DNA of 64,000 nucleotides from the NCBI RefSeq assembly GCF_017813395.1, contig NZ_JAGIZB010000018.1, positions 35,001 to 99,000 on the forward strand, in the 5' to 3' direction. The notes below the pieces were generated by a model that had not been told where the DNA came from, did not search any database, and worked only from the letters and a program-made list of their open reading frames with translations. Below are positions 36,479-45,033 of this stretch, piece by piece (within the stretch, counting starts at the first letter, position 1; every line of letters begins with the position of its first letter). Made by a program: the position numbers and the translations under genes. Origin of the DNA: Pararoseomonas baculiformis. Its GTDB lineage: Bacteria; Pseudomonadota; Alphaproteobacteria; Acetobacterales; Acetobacteraceae.

Positions 36479-36538
36479 CGCTCTCCCCGCCCCACCATCG
36501 GACATCCGCCGCAACGGCGGGTCCGGGCGGGGGGAGCG
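36479..36538 (+). terminator. Long stem-loop after the PEP-CTERM gene
   Basis: CGCTCTCCCCGCCC at 36479-36492 pairs with GGGCGGGGGGAGCG at 36525-36538 with a single G-T wobble. The 32-base loop holds a smaller CCGCC/GGCGG hairpin. It is 11 bases after the stop. Confidence 0.55.
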
Positions 36539-36602
36539 CCCTTGCGCCAGGGCGGACGAATGCCCGGCCCGCGCGTTACTCCCGGCGATCAGGAGTGATG
36601 CG

Positions 36603-37568
36603 ATGGGCTTGCTGGTGGACGGCCAGTGGCGGGACGAGGGCTATGACACGACATCCACCGGCGGCCGCTTCATCCGGAAGGACAGCGCCTTCCGGAACTG
36701 GATCACGCCCGATGGCTCGCCCGGCCCATCCGGCGAGGGCGGCTTCGCGGCCGAGCCGGGCCGCTATCACCTCTATGTCTCCCTCGCCTGTCCCTGGGCG
36801 CATCGCGCGCTGATCATGCGCGCCCGCAAGGGGCTGGAGGAGGCGATCACCCTCTCCGTCGTGCATTGGCGCATGGGCAAGGATGGCTGGAGCTTCGAGG
36901 AAGGCCCCGGCGTCATCCCCGATACGGTCAACCACACCCGCTTCCTGCACCAGGTCTACACGGCGGCGAACCCGCGATATTCCGGCCGCGTCACCGTGCC
37001 CGTGCTGTGGGACAAGCGGCGCGGCACGATCGTGAACAACGAATCCGCCGAGATCATCCGCATGCTCGACCAGGCCTTCGGCGCAGGCGAGCACCATCCG
37101 CCGGAGTTGCGCGCAGGGATCGACGCGCTGAACGCAGCGATCTACGACCGGGTGAACAACGGCGTGTACAAGGCCGGCTTCGCCACGACGCAATCCGCCC
37201 ATGAGGACGCCGTCCGCCCGCTCTTCGACATGCTGGACGAGCTGGACAGGCGCCTGTCACGCCAGCGCTACCTGATGGGCGAACGCCTGACCGAAGCCGA
37301 TATCCGCCTCTTCACCACCCTGGTTCGCTTCGACCTCGTCTATCACGGCCACTTCAAGTGCAACCTGCGGCGCATCGCGGACTATCCCGCGCTGTTCCCC
37401 TATCTGCGCGACCTGTTCCAGACGCCAGGCTTCGGCGAGACCTGCGATTTCGGCCACATGAAGCGCCATTATTACGAGAGCCACGCCTCCATCAATCCAA
37501 CCGGGATCGTGCCCCTCGGCCCCATCCAGGACCTCGCCGCCCCGCATGGGCGGGATGCGCTGGGATAG
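36603..37568 (+). CDS. Glutathionyl-hydroquinone reductase-like glutathione transferase
   Basis: 321 residues, matching the Xi-class (YqjG/ECM4) size. The active site is in SLACPWAHRALIMR with the catalytic Cys, and the substrate motif TVPVLWDKRRGTIVNNESAE follows; the C-terminal helical domain has LTEADIRLFTTLVRFDLVY. It reduces glutathionyl-hydroquinones with glutathione. AGGAG precedes the ATG. Its closeness to hppD may reflect quinone chemistry, but no link is proved. Confidence 0.9.
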   Translation: MGLLVDGQWRDEGYDTTSTGGRFIRKDSAFRNWITPDGSPGPSGEGGFAAEPGRYHLYVSLACPWAHRALIMRARKGLEEAITLSVVHWRMGKDGWSFEEGPGVIPDTVNHTRFLHQVYTAANPRYSGRVTVPVLWDKRRGTIVNNESAEIIRMLDQAFGAGEHHPPELRAGIDALNAAIYDRVNNGVYKAGFATTQSAHEDAVRPLFDMLDELDRRLSRQRYLMGERLTEADIRLFTTLVRFDLVYHGHFKCNLRRIADYPALFPYLRDLFQTPGFGETCDFGHMKRHYYESHASINPTGIVPLGPIQDLAAPHGRDALG

Positions 37569-37659
37569 CGTTCCGCAGGCCGGTCCCGACCCGCCTTGCG
37601 CATCTTGGAAGCCCCGTCCTCCTCCCGGCAGAGTTCCCGATGGCCGGGAGGAGGATCCC

Positions 37660-38025
37660 ATGAAGCACAACACCGCAAGCCGCCGCTTCCTGATCGCGCT
37701 CGGCGCCGCGGCGCTGGCCGCGCCCGCCCTGGCCCAGGATTCCGGCATCCGTCTCTTCAAGGTTGTCAGCCCGCGTGACGAGGTGACGATCGGCCTCACC
37801 ACCGCCGAGCTGAACGCACTTGGCGGCGGGCCGGAGGTGGAGCGCATCGCCCGCAAGCTCGTGGCCGATGGCCAGCTCACCGCCTGGCTCTATGCCGTCG
37901 GCCGCGCACCGGACGGGTCCACGCGCTGTGCCGCGCTGCGACGCATCGCGCTGCTGCGGAACGAGACGCTGCGGATCGAGCCGCTCGCCCCCGCCCTCCC
38001 GGTCGCCCCGCCACCATCGGGCTGA
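37660..38025 (+). CDS. Small exported protein of unknown function
   Basis: 121 residues. An N-terminal signal peptide with twin Arg (ASRRFLIALGAAALAAPALA, then QDSG) precedes an acidic to neutral domain with LFKVVSPRDEVTIGLTTAEL. GGGAGGAGG precedes the ATG, so it is very likely translated. I do not recognise the family. The proline-rich end PVAPPPSG is probably flexible. Confidence 0.7.
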   Translation: MKHNTASRRFLIALGAAALAAPALAQDSGIRLFKVVSPRDEVTIGLTTAELNALGGGPEVERIARKLVADGQLTAWLYAVGRAPDGSTRCAALRRIALLRNETLRIEPLAPALPVAPPPSG

Positions 38026-38112
38026 ACGCGGCACCCTGGACGCGGATCCGGCCCTCGGTGAACCTGCTCCGCGCCGGGCGCCAGCCCGGCATGGACGACA
38101 AGGAAACCGCCA

Positions 38113-38454
38113 ATGATCGTGGACCTGCGGATCTACACCTGCCAGCCCAACCGCATGGCCGAGTTCGTGAAGCTCTACGAAACCATGGCCTGGCCGCTGC
38201 AGAAGAAATACCTGGGCCGCTGCCTGGGCTGGTACACCACGGTGGAAGGGCCGCTGAACCGCGTCGTCCATCTCTGGGCCTATGACAGCCAGGCGGATCG
38301 CGAGCAGCGCCGCGCCGCCATGGCAGCGGATCCCGAATTCCAGGCCTACCTCAAGAAGACCGCCGAGCTGGGCGTGCTGCGGGAGATGGAGAACCGCATC
38401 GTCGCCCCGGCCCCATTCTACAAGGCCCATCTCGAAGCCGGACAGCAGGCATAG
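38113..38454 (+). CDS. NIPSNAP-family protein
   Basis: 113 residues: IVDLRIYTCQPNRMAEFVKLYE at the start, then LGWYTTVEGPLNRVVHLWAY and ADREQRRAAMAADPEFQAYL, the ferredoxin-like NIPSNAP pattern. Members are small dimeric proteins of unclear role, often near catabolic enzymes. AAGGAAA precedes the ATG. Confidence 0.85.
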   Translation: MIVDLRIYTCQPNRMAEFVKLYETMAWPLQKKYLGRCLGWYTTVEGPLNRVVHLWAYDSQADREQRRAAMAADPEFQAYLKKTAELGVLREMENRIVAPAPFYKAHLEAGQQA

Positions 38455-38458
38455 GAAA

Positions 38459-38528
38459 AGCGGGAAGGGCAGCCCTTCCCGCTCGTCTCGCCCTGTTTTC
38501 GCCGGCGCTGCTCGGCGCCGGCGAAAAC
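38459..38528. terminator. Two strong hairpins between convergent genes
   Basis: The first (38459-38483) is AGCGGGAAGGGC, one A, then GCCCTTCCCGCT. The second (38495-38528) is a 14-bp stem, GTTTTCGCCGGCGC with GCGCCGGCGAAAAC, over a 6-base loop. They lie between the NIPSNAP and SDR stops. Neither has a T run downstream on either strand. Confidence 0.6.
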
Positions 38529-38538
38529 GCCGCCTCTC

Positions 38539-40425
38539 CTACAGGCGGGACTTGAGGAAGGCGTTCACGCGCTCCAGCAGGCTTTCGCCCTCCTCCGCCG
38601 CATGGCGGCCGCGCCGCTCCGCCTCGTGCCGCGCATGGCCGAACAGGCTCCAGCCACGGTCGCGCGCGTCGTCATAGGTGTCGCGCCCCTCGGCGCGTGC
38701 GCGCTTGAACAGATGCCAGCCGCGATCGCGCGCATCGTCATACGCCTCCTCGCCACGATCACGGGCGCGGCCGAACAGACTCCAGCCACGGTCGCGCGCG
38801 TCGTCATAGGTGTCGCGCCCCTCGGCGCGCGCGCGCTTGAACAGATGCCAGCCGCGATCGCGCGCCTCGTCATACGCCTCCTCGCCACGATCGCGGGCGC
38901 GGCCGAACAGGCTCCAGCCACGGTCGCGCGCGTCGTCATAGGCGTCGCGCCCCTCGGCGCGCGCGCGCTTGAACAGGTGCCAGCCGCGGTCACGCGCCTC
39001 GTCATACGCCTCCTCGCCGCGATCGCGGGCGCGGCCGAACAGGCTCCAGCCACGGTCGCGCGCGTCGTCATAGGCGTCCTCGCCCCGGCCGCGCAGGTCG
39101 CGGTAATAGGCGCGGCCACGATCCCGCGCGCCCTCATACAGGTCGTCGCCCCGCTCCCGCGCATCGTCATAGAAGGAGGAAGCATAGCGGCGCGCGCGAT
39201 CGGCGAAGCGCTCGCCCTCCTTCCGCGCCTGGCGCAGATAGGGGCGTGCCCCGCGCCCGGCATGATCCGCATAGTCCCAGGCGCGATGGGCGATCCGGCC
39301 CGCCCCGCCGCCCAGGGAACCGATGCCATGCCGCGCCTCATGCGCCAGGGACCGGCCATACCGCCAGGCGCGGTCGGAGAGGCGCTTCGGCGCGGGCTCC
39401 TGCCGGCGCAGCGTGTAGACGCCCAGCGCCGCCCCGGCGAGCAGCGCCGCCGCCCCCAGCATCAGCCCGGCCGGCCCCAGCGGGTTCATCTGCGCCTCCA
39501 GCAGGAAGGAGGTGCGCCGCGGCGGCGGACCGTCGAGCGAGGAGGTCTCGGCCAGGTCTTCCCTCGGCTCGTACATGTTGTCGCGCCGCTGCTCACGGCC
39601 CGGCTGCTCGGAGGATTGGGAGGGCTTGGCGATCTTGCTCATGATCAGGTCCGTCAGTTTCGGGGCGAGGCGGCCCATGGCCGAAACCACCCATCCGCCG
39701 CCGCCCACCACCAGGTCCCGAACCGGCGTAGAGCAGGCATAGAGGATGGCCCGCGCCACCACGCGCGGGTGATAGGCCGGCGGCGGGTTCCGCACGCCCG
39801 GCGTGCCCATCAGGTTGCGGGCATGCTCCATGTACGGGGTGTCGATCGGGCCGGGCTTGATGAGCGTCAGGCTGATCGGATAGCCCTCGGCGTCGAACTC
39901 CGTGCGGAAGCTCTCCGTCACGCCCTTCACGGCGAACTTGGCGGCGGAATAGGGCCCCTGCAGCGCCATCGCGCGGTCGGAGAGGACGCTGCCGATATTG
40001 ATGATCGCGCCGCCCCGGCCCTTCAGGTGCCGTGTCGCGACCAGCGTGCCATGCACCACGCCCCAGTAGTTCACGTCGAAGACCCGCCGCTGGTCCTCCA
40101 GCGGCACATCCTCCAGTTCGCCATAGAGGGCGATGCCGGCGTTGTTGCACCAGGAATCGAAGCCGCCGAAGGCGGCAATGGCGGTCTCGCTGATCCGCTC
40201 CACATCCTCCATCCGGGACACGTCGGCCACCACGGGCTCCACGCGCCCGCCCTTGCCGCGGATCTCGGCCGCCAGCGCGTTCAGCGCATCCTCGTTGCGG
40301 GCCGCGATCACCAGGGCGGCGCCCTGGTCCGCCGCCTCGCGCGCGGTGGCCAGGCCGATCCCGGAGGTGGCGCCGGTGATGACGATGACCTGTTCCGAGA
40401 GAGGCTTCAGCTTCAATGCGGGCAT
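38539..40425 (-). CDS. SDR oxidoreductase fused to a membrane segment and a long amphipathic repeat tail
   Basis: 628 residues. Residues 1 to about 280 are a short-chain dehydrogenase: TGATSGIGLATA (17-28), NNAGIALYG and active-site YSAAK. A linker leads to a predicted membrane helix (about 316-338, GPAGLMLGAAALLAGAALGV). The remaining 290 residues are highly charged and rich in Arg, Asp, Gly and aromatic residues; from 451 they form 44-residue repeats made of two 22-residue halves beginning AYDDARDRGW and AYDEARDRGW. SDRs with a C-terminal membrane helix are known, but the repeat tail is unusual. The 22-residue period suggests amphipathic helices like those of apolipoproteins or LEA proteins. 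The ATG at 40425 has AGGAA 7 bases upstream. Confidence 0.85.
   Translation of the reverse strand: MPALKLKPLSEQVIVITGATSGIGLATAREAADQGAALVIAARNEDALNALAAEIRGKGGRVEPVVADVSRMEDVERISETAIAAFGGFDSWCNNAGIALYGELEDVPLEDQRRVFDVNYWGVVHGTLVATRHLKGRGGAIINIGSVLSDRAMALQGPYSAAKFAVKGVTESFRTEFDAEGYPISLTLIKPGPIDTPYMEHARNLMGTPGVRNPPPAYHPRVVARAILYACSTPVRDLVVGGGGWVVSAMGRLAPKLTDLIMSKIAKPSQSSEQPGREQRRDNMYEPREDLAETSSLDGPPPRRTSFLLEAQMNPLGPAGLMLGAAALLAGAALGVYTLRRQEPAPKRLSDRAWRYGRSLAHEARHGIGSLGGGAGRIAHRAWDYADHAGRGARPYLRQARKEGERFADRARRYASSFYDDARERGDDLYEGARDRGRAYYRDLRGRGEDAYDDARDRGWSLFGRARDRGEEAYDEARDRGWHLFKRARAEGRDAYDDARDRGWSLFGRARDRGEEAYDEARDRGWHLFKRARAEGRDTYDDARDRGWSLFGRARDRGEEAYDDARDRGWHLFKRARAEGRDTYDDARDRGWSLFGHARHEAERRGRHAAEEGESLLERVNAFLKSRL
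38680..39075 (-). repeat. Three tandem 132-bp coding repeats in the SDR tail
   Basis: Three near-identical 132-base units in frame, plus a partial fourth at 38626-38679. Each encodes 44 residues in two related 22-residue halves. The few differences are single bases (for example Asp or Glu at the fourth residue of the second half, Ala or Thr at the first residue of the unit), so the units arose by recent duplication. Confidence 0.9.
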
Positions 40426-40580
40426 GGGTTGGTTCCTGGGATTTCGGGGTCTCAACGACGGAAGCCCCCCAGGGTTACGCGCCGCGCCCGGCGCGGGAAC
40501 CGCGCCCCCGCCGGGCATTTTGCGGGGCGGGATCAGCACGATCCCGGGAGGATGGCGGCCCGCCCCCCAAGCCCCGCCCG

Positions 40581-41309
40581 CTACGCGACGAGGGCCCGTG
40601 TCACCCGCCCCTCTGGCTCCGCCATGGCCACTTCCGCGATCACCGGCAGATGGTCCGACGCTTCCCGCGCCGCCTTGTCGGTCCAGCTCCGCAGCAGGGC
40701 CGCGCGCGGGCGGGCATAGATCCGGTCCAGCGCGAAAAGCGGCCTGCCCACGGGAAAGGTGCGCGCGAAGGTGCGGGAGGGCAGCGTGCCCAGAAAGGCC
40801 CGGTCCACCGGACCATGCGGCTCCCAGTCATTGAAGTCGCCAAGGGCCAGCAGCGGATCCGGCGTGGCGCGCGCGATGGCGGCCAGCCTGGCGGCCTGCA
40901 TCCGCCTCTCCCGGAATCCCAGGCCGAGATGCGTCGCCAGCAGCCGCAGCGGCCCCGCCGGTGTCTCCACCCGGGCCGTGATCGCGGTGCGCGGCTCGCG
41001 CCCGGGCACGGAAAGGTCGTGCAGCACGCCCTGCTCCAGCGGCCAGCGGCTGACCAGCATATGGCCGTAGCAGCCATCCGCCGCATGGAGCGTGGGCGCC
41101 TCCATCGCATGCCCGCCCAGCGCCTCCCGCAGCATGGCGAAGGGCTGCGTGCCCGGCCGGCCGCGCCCCTCCACCTCCTGGATCGCCACGATATCCGGAT
41201 CGTGCTGCCGGATCAGGTCGATCGCCCGCTGCAGGTCGTGCCGGCCGGAACGGCAGACAGCGCCATGGATGTTCCAGGTCATCGCCCGGAGGGTGGCATG
41301 CTCCGCCAT
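40581..41309 (-). CDS. Endonuclease/exonuclease/phosphatase-family protein
   Basis: 242 residues. The fold's metal and catalytic residues appear in order: AMTWNIHG, IVAIQEVEGRG (Glu), LLATHLGLGF (His), LLALGDFNDWEPHG (Asp, Asn) and SDHLPVIAEVAM (Asp-His). It cuts a phosphodiester in nucleic acid or lipid headgroup. It follows the phospholipase D-like gene by 10 bases; such pairs are common and may act together on membrane lipids. Confidence 0.88.
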   Translation of the reverse strand: MAEHATLRAMTWNIHGAVCRSGRHDLQRAIDLIRQHDPDIVAIQEVEGRGRPGTQPFAMLREALGGHAMEAPTLHAADGCYGHMLVSRWPLEQGVLHDLSVPGREPRTAITARVETPAGPLRLLATHLGLGFRERRMQAARLAAIARATPDPLLALGDFNDWEPHGPVDRAFLGTLPSRTFARTFPVGRPLFALDRIYARPRAALLRSWTDKAAREASDHLPVIAEVAMAEPEGRVTRALVA

Positions 41310-41319
41310 GCCGGGCGGC

Positions 41320-43512
41320 TTACTCGCGGCGGAAGCGCCGGAACAGGGTCTGCAGCCCCCAGGTCACCGCCGCCCAGGCCGTGAGCACGAGCAGCAGGAT
41401 CCCGATGTTCCGCGGCGTCGGGTTCTCCAGAATGCGCGAGAGGCTCTCCCCCGCCAGGGAGAGCAGCGCAATGCCCGGAAGAAGGCCCAGCGCCGTGCCG
41501 ACCATGTAGTCCAGGAAGCGGATGCGCATCGCGCCGGCCACAAGGTTCACCAGGGTGAAGGGCGCCACCGGCAGCAGCCGGATCGTCGTCACCGCGAGAA
41601 TGCCGTTGCGGTTCACCGCCTGGCTCACCCGGTTGATCCGCGGCCCGAGCACGCGGCGCAGCAGGTTCGGCCCCAGCTTCCGCCCGGCGCCATAGGTGGC
41701 CGCGGCCGAGACCATGGCGCCCACCGCCGCATAGGCCAGGCCCGGCCAGGTGCCGAAGGCCGCGGCCGTGCCGAGGATGAGCACGTTCACCGGGAAGGCC
41801 ACGAAGCCCAGCAGCAGGAACAGCCCCACCGAGACCGCCGGCCCCCAGGCCCCGCCAGCCGTCAGCGCGTTCCGCATGGCCTCCGGCGTCATGTAGCCGG
41901 ACAGGGGCGTCATCTTCCACAGCAGGATCAGCAGCGCCACGGGCAGCAGCATCAGCGCGGCCCGGGCCAGCAGCGGCCAGGGCTTGCCGGAAGGCGGGGC
42001 GAGGTCGGGGCTGCCGAGGTAATCGGCCAGCGCCTCCCCGGATTCGATCGGGCGGCGCGGATCCGCCGCGCGCTCGATCCCGGGCAGCAGGGCGCGGGCG
42101 GGGCGGTCTCCATCCTCCACGCCGCGCAGGCTCTTTCCCCCGGCCGAAAGCCCCTCGACCGCCCGGAGGATGGAGCCCGTCGCGCGCAGCCGCTCCGCCA
42201 CCTCCTCCGGCGAAACGCCCGTGTGCTCGGCGATCAGCCGGTCGCGCAGCGCCGCCACGGCGGCCGCCTGCTCCGGGCTTTGTGCCTCCACGACCAGGTC
42301 GCACTCGGTATCCGTGCCCATGGAGCGGTTGCAGAGATTGGAGGAGGCCACGCGCAGGAACCGGTCGTCCACCGCCATCACCTTCGCATGCACCATCACT
42401 TCCGTTTCCACCTCCCCATTGGTCACATGCGGGAACACCAGCCGCACCCGGTCCCCCAGCCCCGCGCGGCGGATCGCGCGCATGAAGCGGATGCGGCCGG
42501 CCAGCATGGTCCGGTGCTCCAGCCAGGTATGATGGGTCCTGGGCGCGACGATCAGCGCCTCCAGCTCCGGCCGCTCCTTCAGGCGGCGGATCAGCGCCCG
42601 CGCCAGCCTGCCGCAGGTGAGGAACTGGTTCTCGATGTAGAGGATGCGCTCCGCCGCGCCGATCATGTCGCGATAGAGCGCCTCCACCTCCCGCACCTCG
42701 GGCAGGCCGCCATGGCCGGGCATGGTGCGGGCGATCCCGATCCGGACCCCCTGGACATCGGGCCGCACCGAGGCGGGCCAGGGATCATGCCCCGGCTCCG
42801 CCGGTGAAACAGGCAGGTCCAGGCATTCCTCGCAGGCGCGGTTCCAGCGCTCCTGCACCAGCTCGGCCAGGGCGGCGGCCGCGTCGCCATCCACCAGCAT
42901 CTGCACGTCATGGAAGGGCGGATAGGGCCGGCCGGCCGGATCCACCCGCAGCGGATCGGCAGGGTCATGCGCGCTGCGGTCCCAGCGCCGGATGGTCAGG
43001 TCCAGCCCGCCGGAAAAGGCGATCTTTCCATCCACCACCACGATCTTCTGGTGGTGGGAGGCCCCGAAGGGGGTCTGGTCGTCCAGGCAGAGCTCCACCG
43101 CATCCGGCGTGTTCCAGCGCAGATGCAGCGCCGGCAGCGGCTCCCGCTCCAGCGCATAGAGCACCGAGTAGTCCCAGAGCAGCAACTTCACCGAAAGCCC
43201 GGGCCGCCGTTCCACCAGCGCCGTGATGAAGGCGCCCAGCTCCACCGGCAGCCCATCATCGGGCGGCACATCGCCGATCAGGCGCGTGCGGCTGTCGATG
43301 TCCCATCCAACGACATGGATGCTGTGGCGGGCATTGCGCATGGCCTCGCGCACCGCGCCGAAATAGCTGGCGCCATTCGCCAGCACCGCCATGCGCCCGG
43401 CACGTGCCACGCGCCAGACATTCCGGCCCGGATCGAAGAGGGAGGCAGGGGAAGCGGCCGGGCGCGCAGGCGCAGGGGAGGGCCGCACGAGGGGGGGCGC
43501 TTCGGTCAGCAT
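41320..43512 (-). CDS. Phospholipase D/cardiolipin synthase-like protein fused to a VTT (DedA-like) membrane domain
   Basis: 730 residues. Two HKD motifs are present: HHQKIVVVDGKIAFSGGLDL and HAKVMAVDDRFLRVASSNLC. After about residue 500 come several membrane helices with the VTT/SNARE-associated pattern (FLLLGFVAFPVNVLILGTAA). The first half would make or break phosphodiesters in phospholipids at the inner membrane; the VTT half may move lipids across it. It is the first gene of a two-gene unit with the EEP-family gene. Confidence 0.92.
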   Translation of the reverse strand: MLTEAPPLVRPSPAPARPAASPASLFDPGRNVWRVARAGRMAVLANGASYFGAVREAMRNARHSIHVVGWDIDSRTRLIGDVPPDDGLPVELGAFITALVERRPGLSVKLLLWDYSVLYALEREPLPALHLRWNTPDAVELCLDDQTPFGASHHQKIVVVDGKIAFSGGLDLTIRRWDRSAHDPADPLRVDPAGRPYPPFHDVQMLVDGDAAAALAELVQERWNRACEECLDLPVSPAEPGHDPWPASVRPDVQGVRIGIARTMPGHGGLPEVREVEALYRDMIGAAERILYIENQFLTCGRLARALIRRLKERPELEALIVAPRTHHTWLEHRTMLAGRIRFMRAIRRAGLGDRVRLVFPHVTNGEVETEVMVHAKVMAVDDRFLRVASSNLCNRSMGTDTECDLVVEAQSPEQAAAVAALRDRLIAEHTGVSPEEVAERLRATGSILRAVEGLSAGGKSLRGVEDGDRPARALLPGIERAADPRRPIESGEALADYLGSPDLAPPSGKPWPLLARAALMLLPVALLILLWKMTPLSGYMTPEAMRNALTAGGAWGPAVSVGLFLLLGFVAFPVNVLILGTAAAFGTWPGLAYAAVGAMVSAAATYGAGRKLGPNLLRRVLGPRINRVSQAVNRNGILAVTTIRLLPVAPFTLVNLVAGAMRIRFLDYMVGTALGLLPGIALLSLAGESLSRILENPTPRNIGILLLVLTAWAAVTWGLQTLFRRFRRE

Positions 43513-43599
43513 CGTTCCGCTAACGCAGGAGCAGCAGCTTCGTTCGCTGCCCGGGCGACACCCGTTTTCGCGGGATTCTCGCCCGACCCGCCGGGCCGC

Positions 43600-44934
43600 T
43601 CAGGCGGCGACCACCACCCCCGGCCCTGCCCCGCGCAGGGCGCCGCGCGTATCCACCACCAGCCGCGCCGCGCGCCGCACCAGCTCCAGATTCATCCCCG
43701 GCTGGGGCGTGACCAGCAGCACCGCGTCCTGCGCCGCCACCATTTCCTCCTCCAGCGCCACGCTCGCCAGATCGGGGGAGGTGCCCTGCAGGCGGCGCGT
43801 GGCGGGGAAGCGCGGCACCAGCGGATCATGGTAGGAGAGCATCGCCCCCCTCTCCTCCAGCAGGCGGAAGATCTCCACCGCCGGGCTCTCCCGCGTGTCC
43901 GGCACCCCGGGCTTGTAGGCCAGGCCCAGCAGCAGGATGCGCGCCCCGCGCAGCGTCACGCCGTGCTCGTCCAGCGCATCCCGCAACCGTGCGACGGCAT
44001 AGCCGGGCATGGCATCGTTCACCCGCCCAGCCAGTTCCACGAAGTCGCTCGGCACGCCCAGCTCCCGCGCCTTCCAGGCCAGGTAATAGGGATCGACCGG
44101 GATGCAGTGCCCGCCCAGCCCCGGCCCGGGGCGGAAGGGCATGAAGCCGAAGGGCTTGGTCGCCGCGGCGTCGATCACCTCATGCACGTCCAGCCGCATG
44201 GCATGCGCGATGCGCTTCAGCTCATTCACCAGCCCGATATTCACGGCGCGGAACACGTTCTCGTAGCACTTGGCCAGCTCCGCCACGGCCAGGGACGAGA
44301 CCGGCACCAGGCTGCCCGCCACGGGCGCGTAGAGCGCCTCCCCCACCGCCAGACAGGCCGGGGTGGCACCGCCCACCAGCTTCGGCACCCGCGCCACCGT
44401 GCCATCGGGATTGCCGGGGTCCTCGCGCTCCGGGGAGTAGACGACGAAGGCATCCTCCCCCACGCGGAGCCCGGCGCGGGCGAGAACAGGCAGCACCAGC
44501 TCCTCCGTGGTGCCGGGATAGGTGGTGCTCTCCAGCGCGATCGCCTGCCCGGGGCGCAGATACGACGCCAGCGCGGCCAGGGTATCCCGCACCGCGGCCA
44601 GGTCCGGCTCCTTGTGCGTTCCGATCGGCGTGGGCACGCAGATCACCAGCGCATCGCATCCCGCCGCCGCCTCCGCCGTGGCATGGGCGCGCATCCCGCT
44701 CTCCGCCACCCGCGCATCGGGGATGCCATGCACCGGGCTCCGCCCCGCTCCGATGGCCGCGACCTTGGCGGGATCGATGTCGAATCCCTCCACCGCGAAG
44801 CCCGTCTCGGCGAAACGCAGCGCCAGGGGCAGGCCGGCATAGCCCAGCCCCACCACGCCGATCCGCGCGGTCCGGAGCCGAAGCCGGGCGATCAGCCCTT
44901 CACGCCACAGGGCCGGGTGGTCCGAACCATCCAT
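43600..44934 (-). CDS. Nucleotide-sugar dehydrogenase (UDP-N-acetylhexosamine 6-dehydrogenase type)
   Basis: About 444 residues. NAD-binding GVVGLGYAGLPLALRFAE, then CVPTPIGTHKEPDL and ESTTYPGTTEEL, and the catalytic Cys in GPGLGGHCIPVDPYYLAWKA; this last pattern is that of the WecC/WbpA/WbpO group. It oxidises C6 of a UDP-HexNAc to a uronic acid. With the WecB-type epimerase at 49.6 kb it could make UDP-ManNAcA. It is the last gene of the polysaccharide locus. The ATG at 44934 was preferred to one 12 codons upstream. Confidence 0.9.
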   Translation of the reverse strand: MDGSDHPALWREGLIARLRLRTARIGVVGLGYAGLPLALRFAETGFAVEGFDIDPAKVAAIGAGRSPVHGIPDARVAESGMRAHATAEAAAGCDALVICVPTPIGTHKEPDLAAVRDTLAALASYLRPGQAIALESTTYPGTTEELVLPVLARAGLRVGEDAFVVYSPEREDPGNPDGTVARVPKLVGGATPACLAVGEALYAPVAGSLVPVSSLAVAELAKCYENVFRAVNIGLVNELKRIAHAMRLDVHEVIDAAATKPFGFMPFRPGPGLGGHCIPVDPYYLAWKARELGVPSDFVELAGRVNDAMPGYAVARLRDALDEHGVTLRGARILLLGLAYKPGVPDTRESPAVEIFRLLEERGAMLSYHDPLVPRFPATRRLQGTSPDLASVALEEEMVAAQDAVLLVTPQPGMNLELVRRAARLVVDTRGALRGAGPGVVVAA

Positions 44935-45033
44935 GCGGGTCAGGCCGCGCCAGGGCGCGCAGGGCCCCAAGCCATGTTGCTCTCCGTTTCGTGAACAACA
45001 TGGAAGCCCAGGCGGAACGAAGCCGCAAGCCCG

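Noticed and set aside
38626..39075. CRISPR-like or minisatellite repeat
   Set aside because: The units are contiguous, in frame and coding; there are no spacers.
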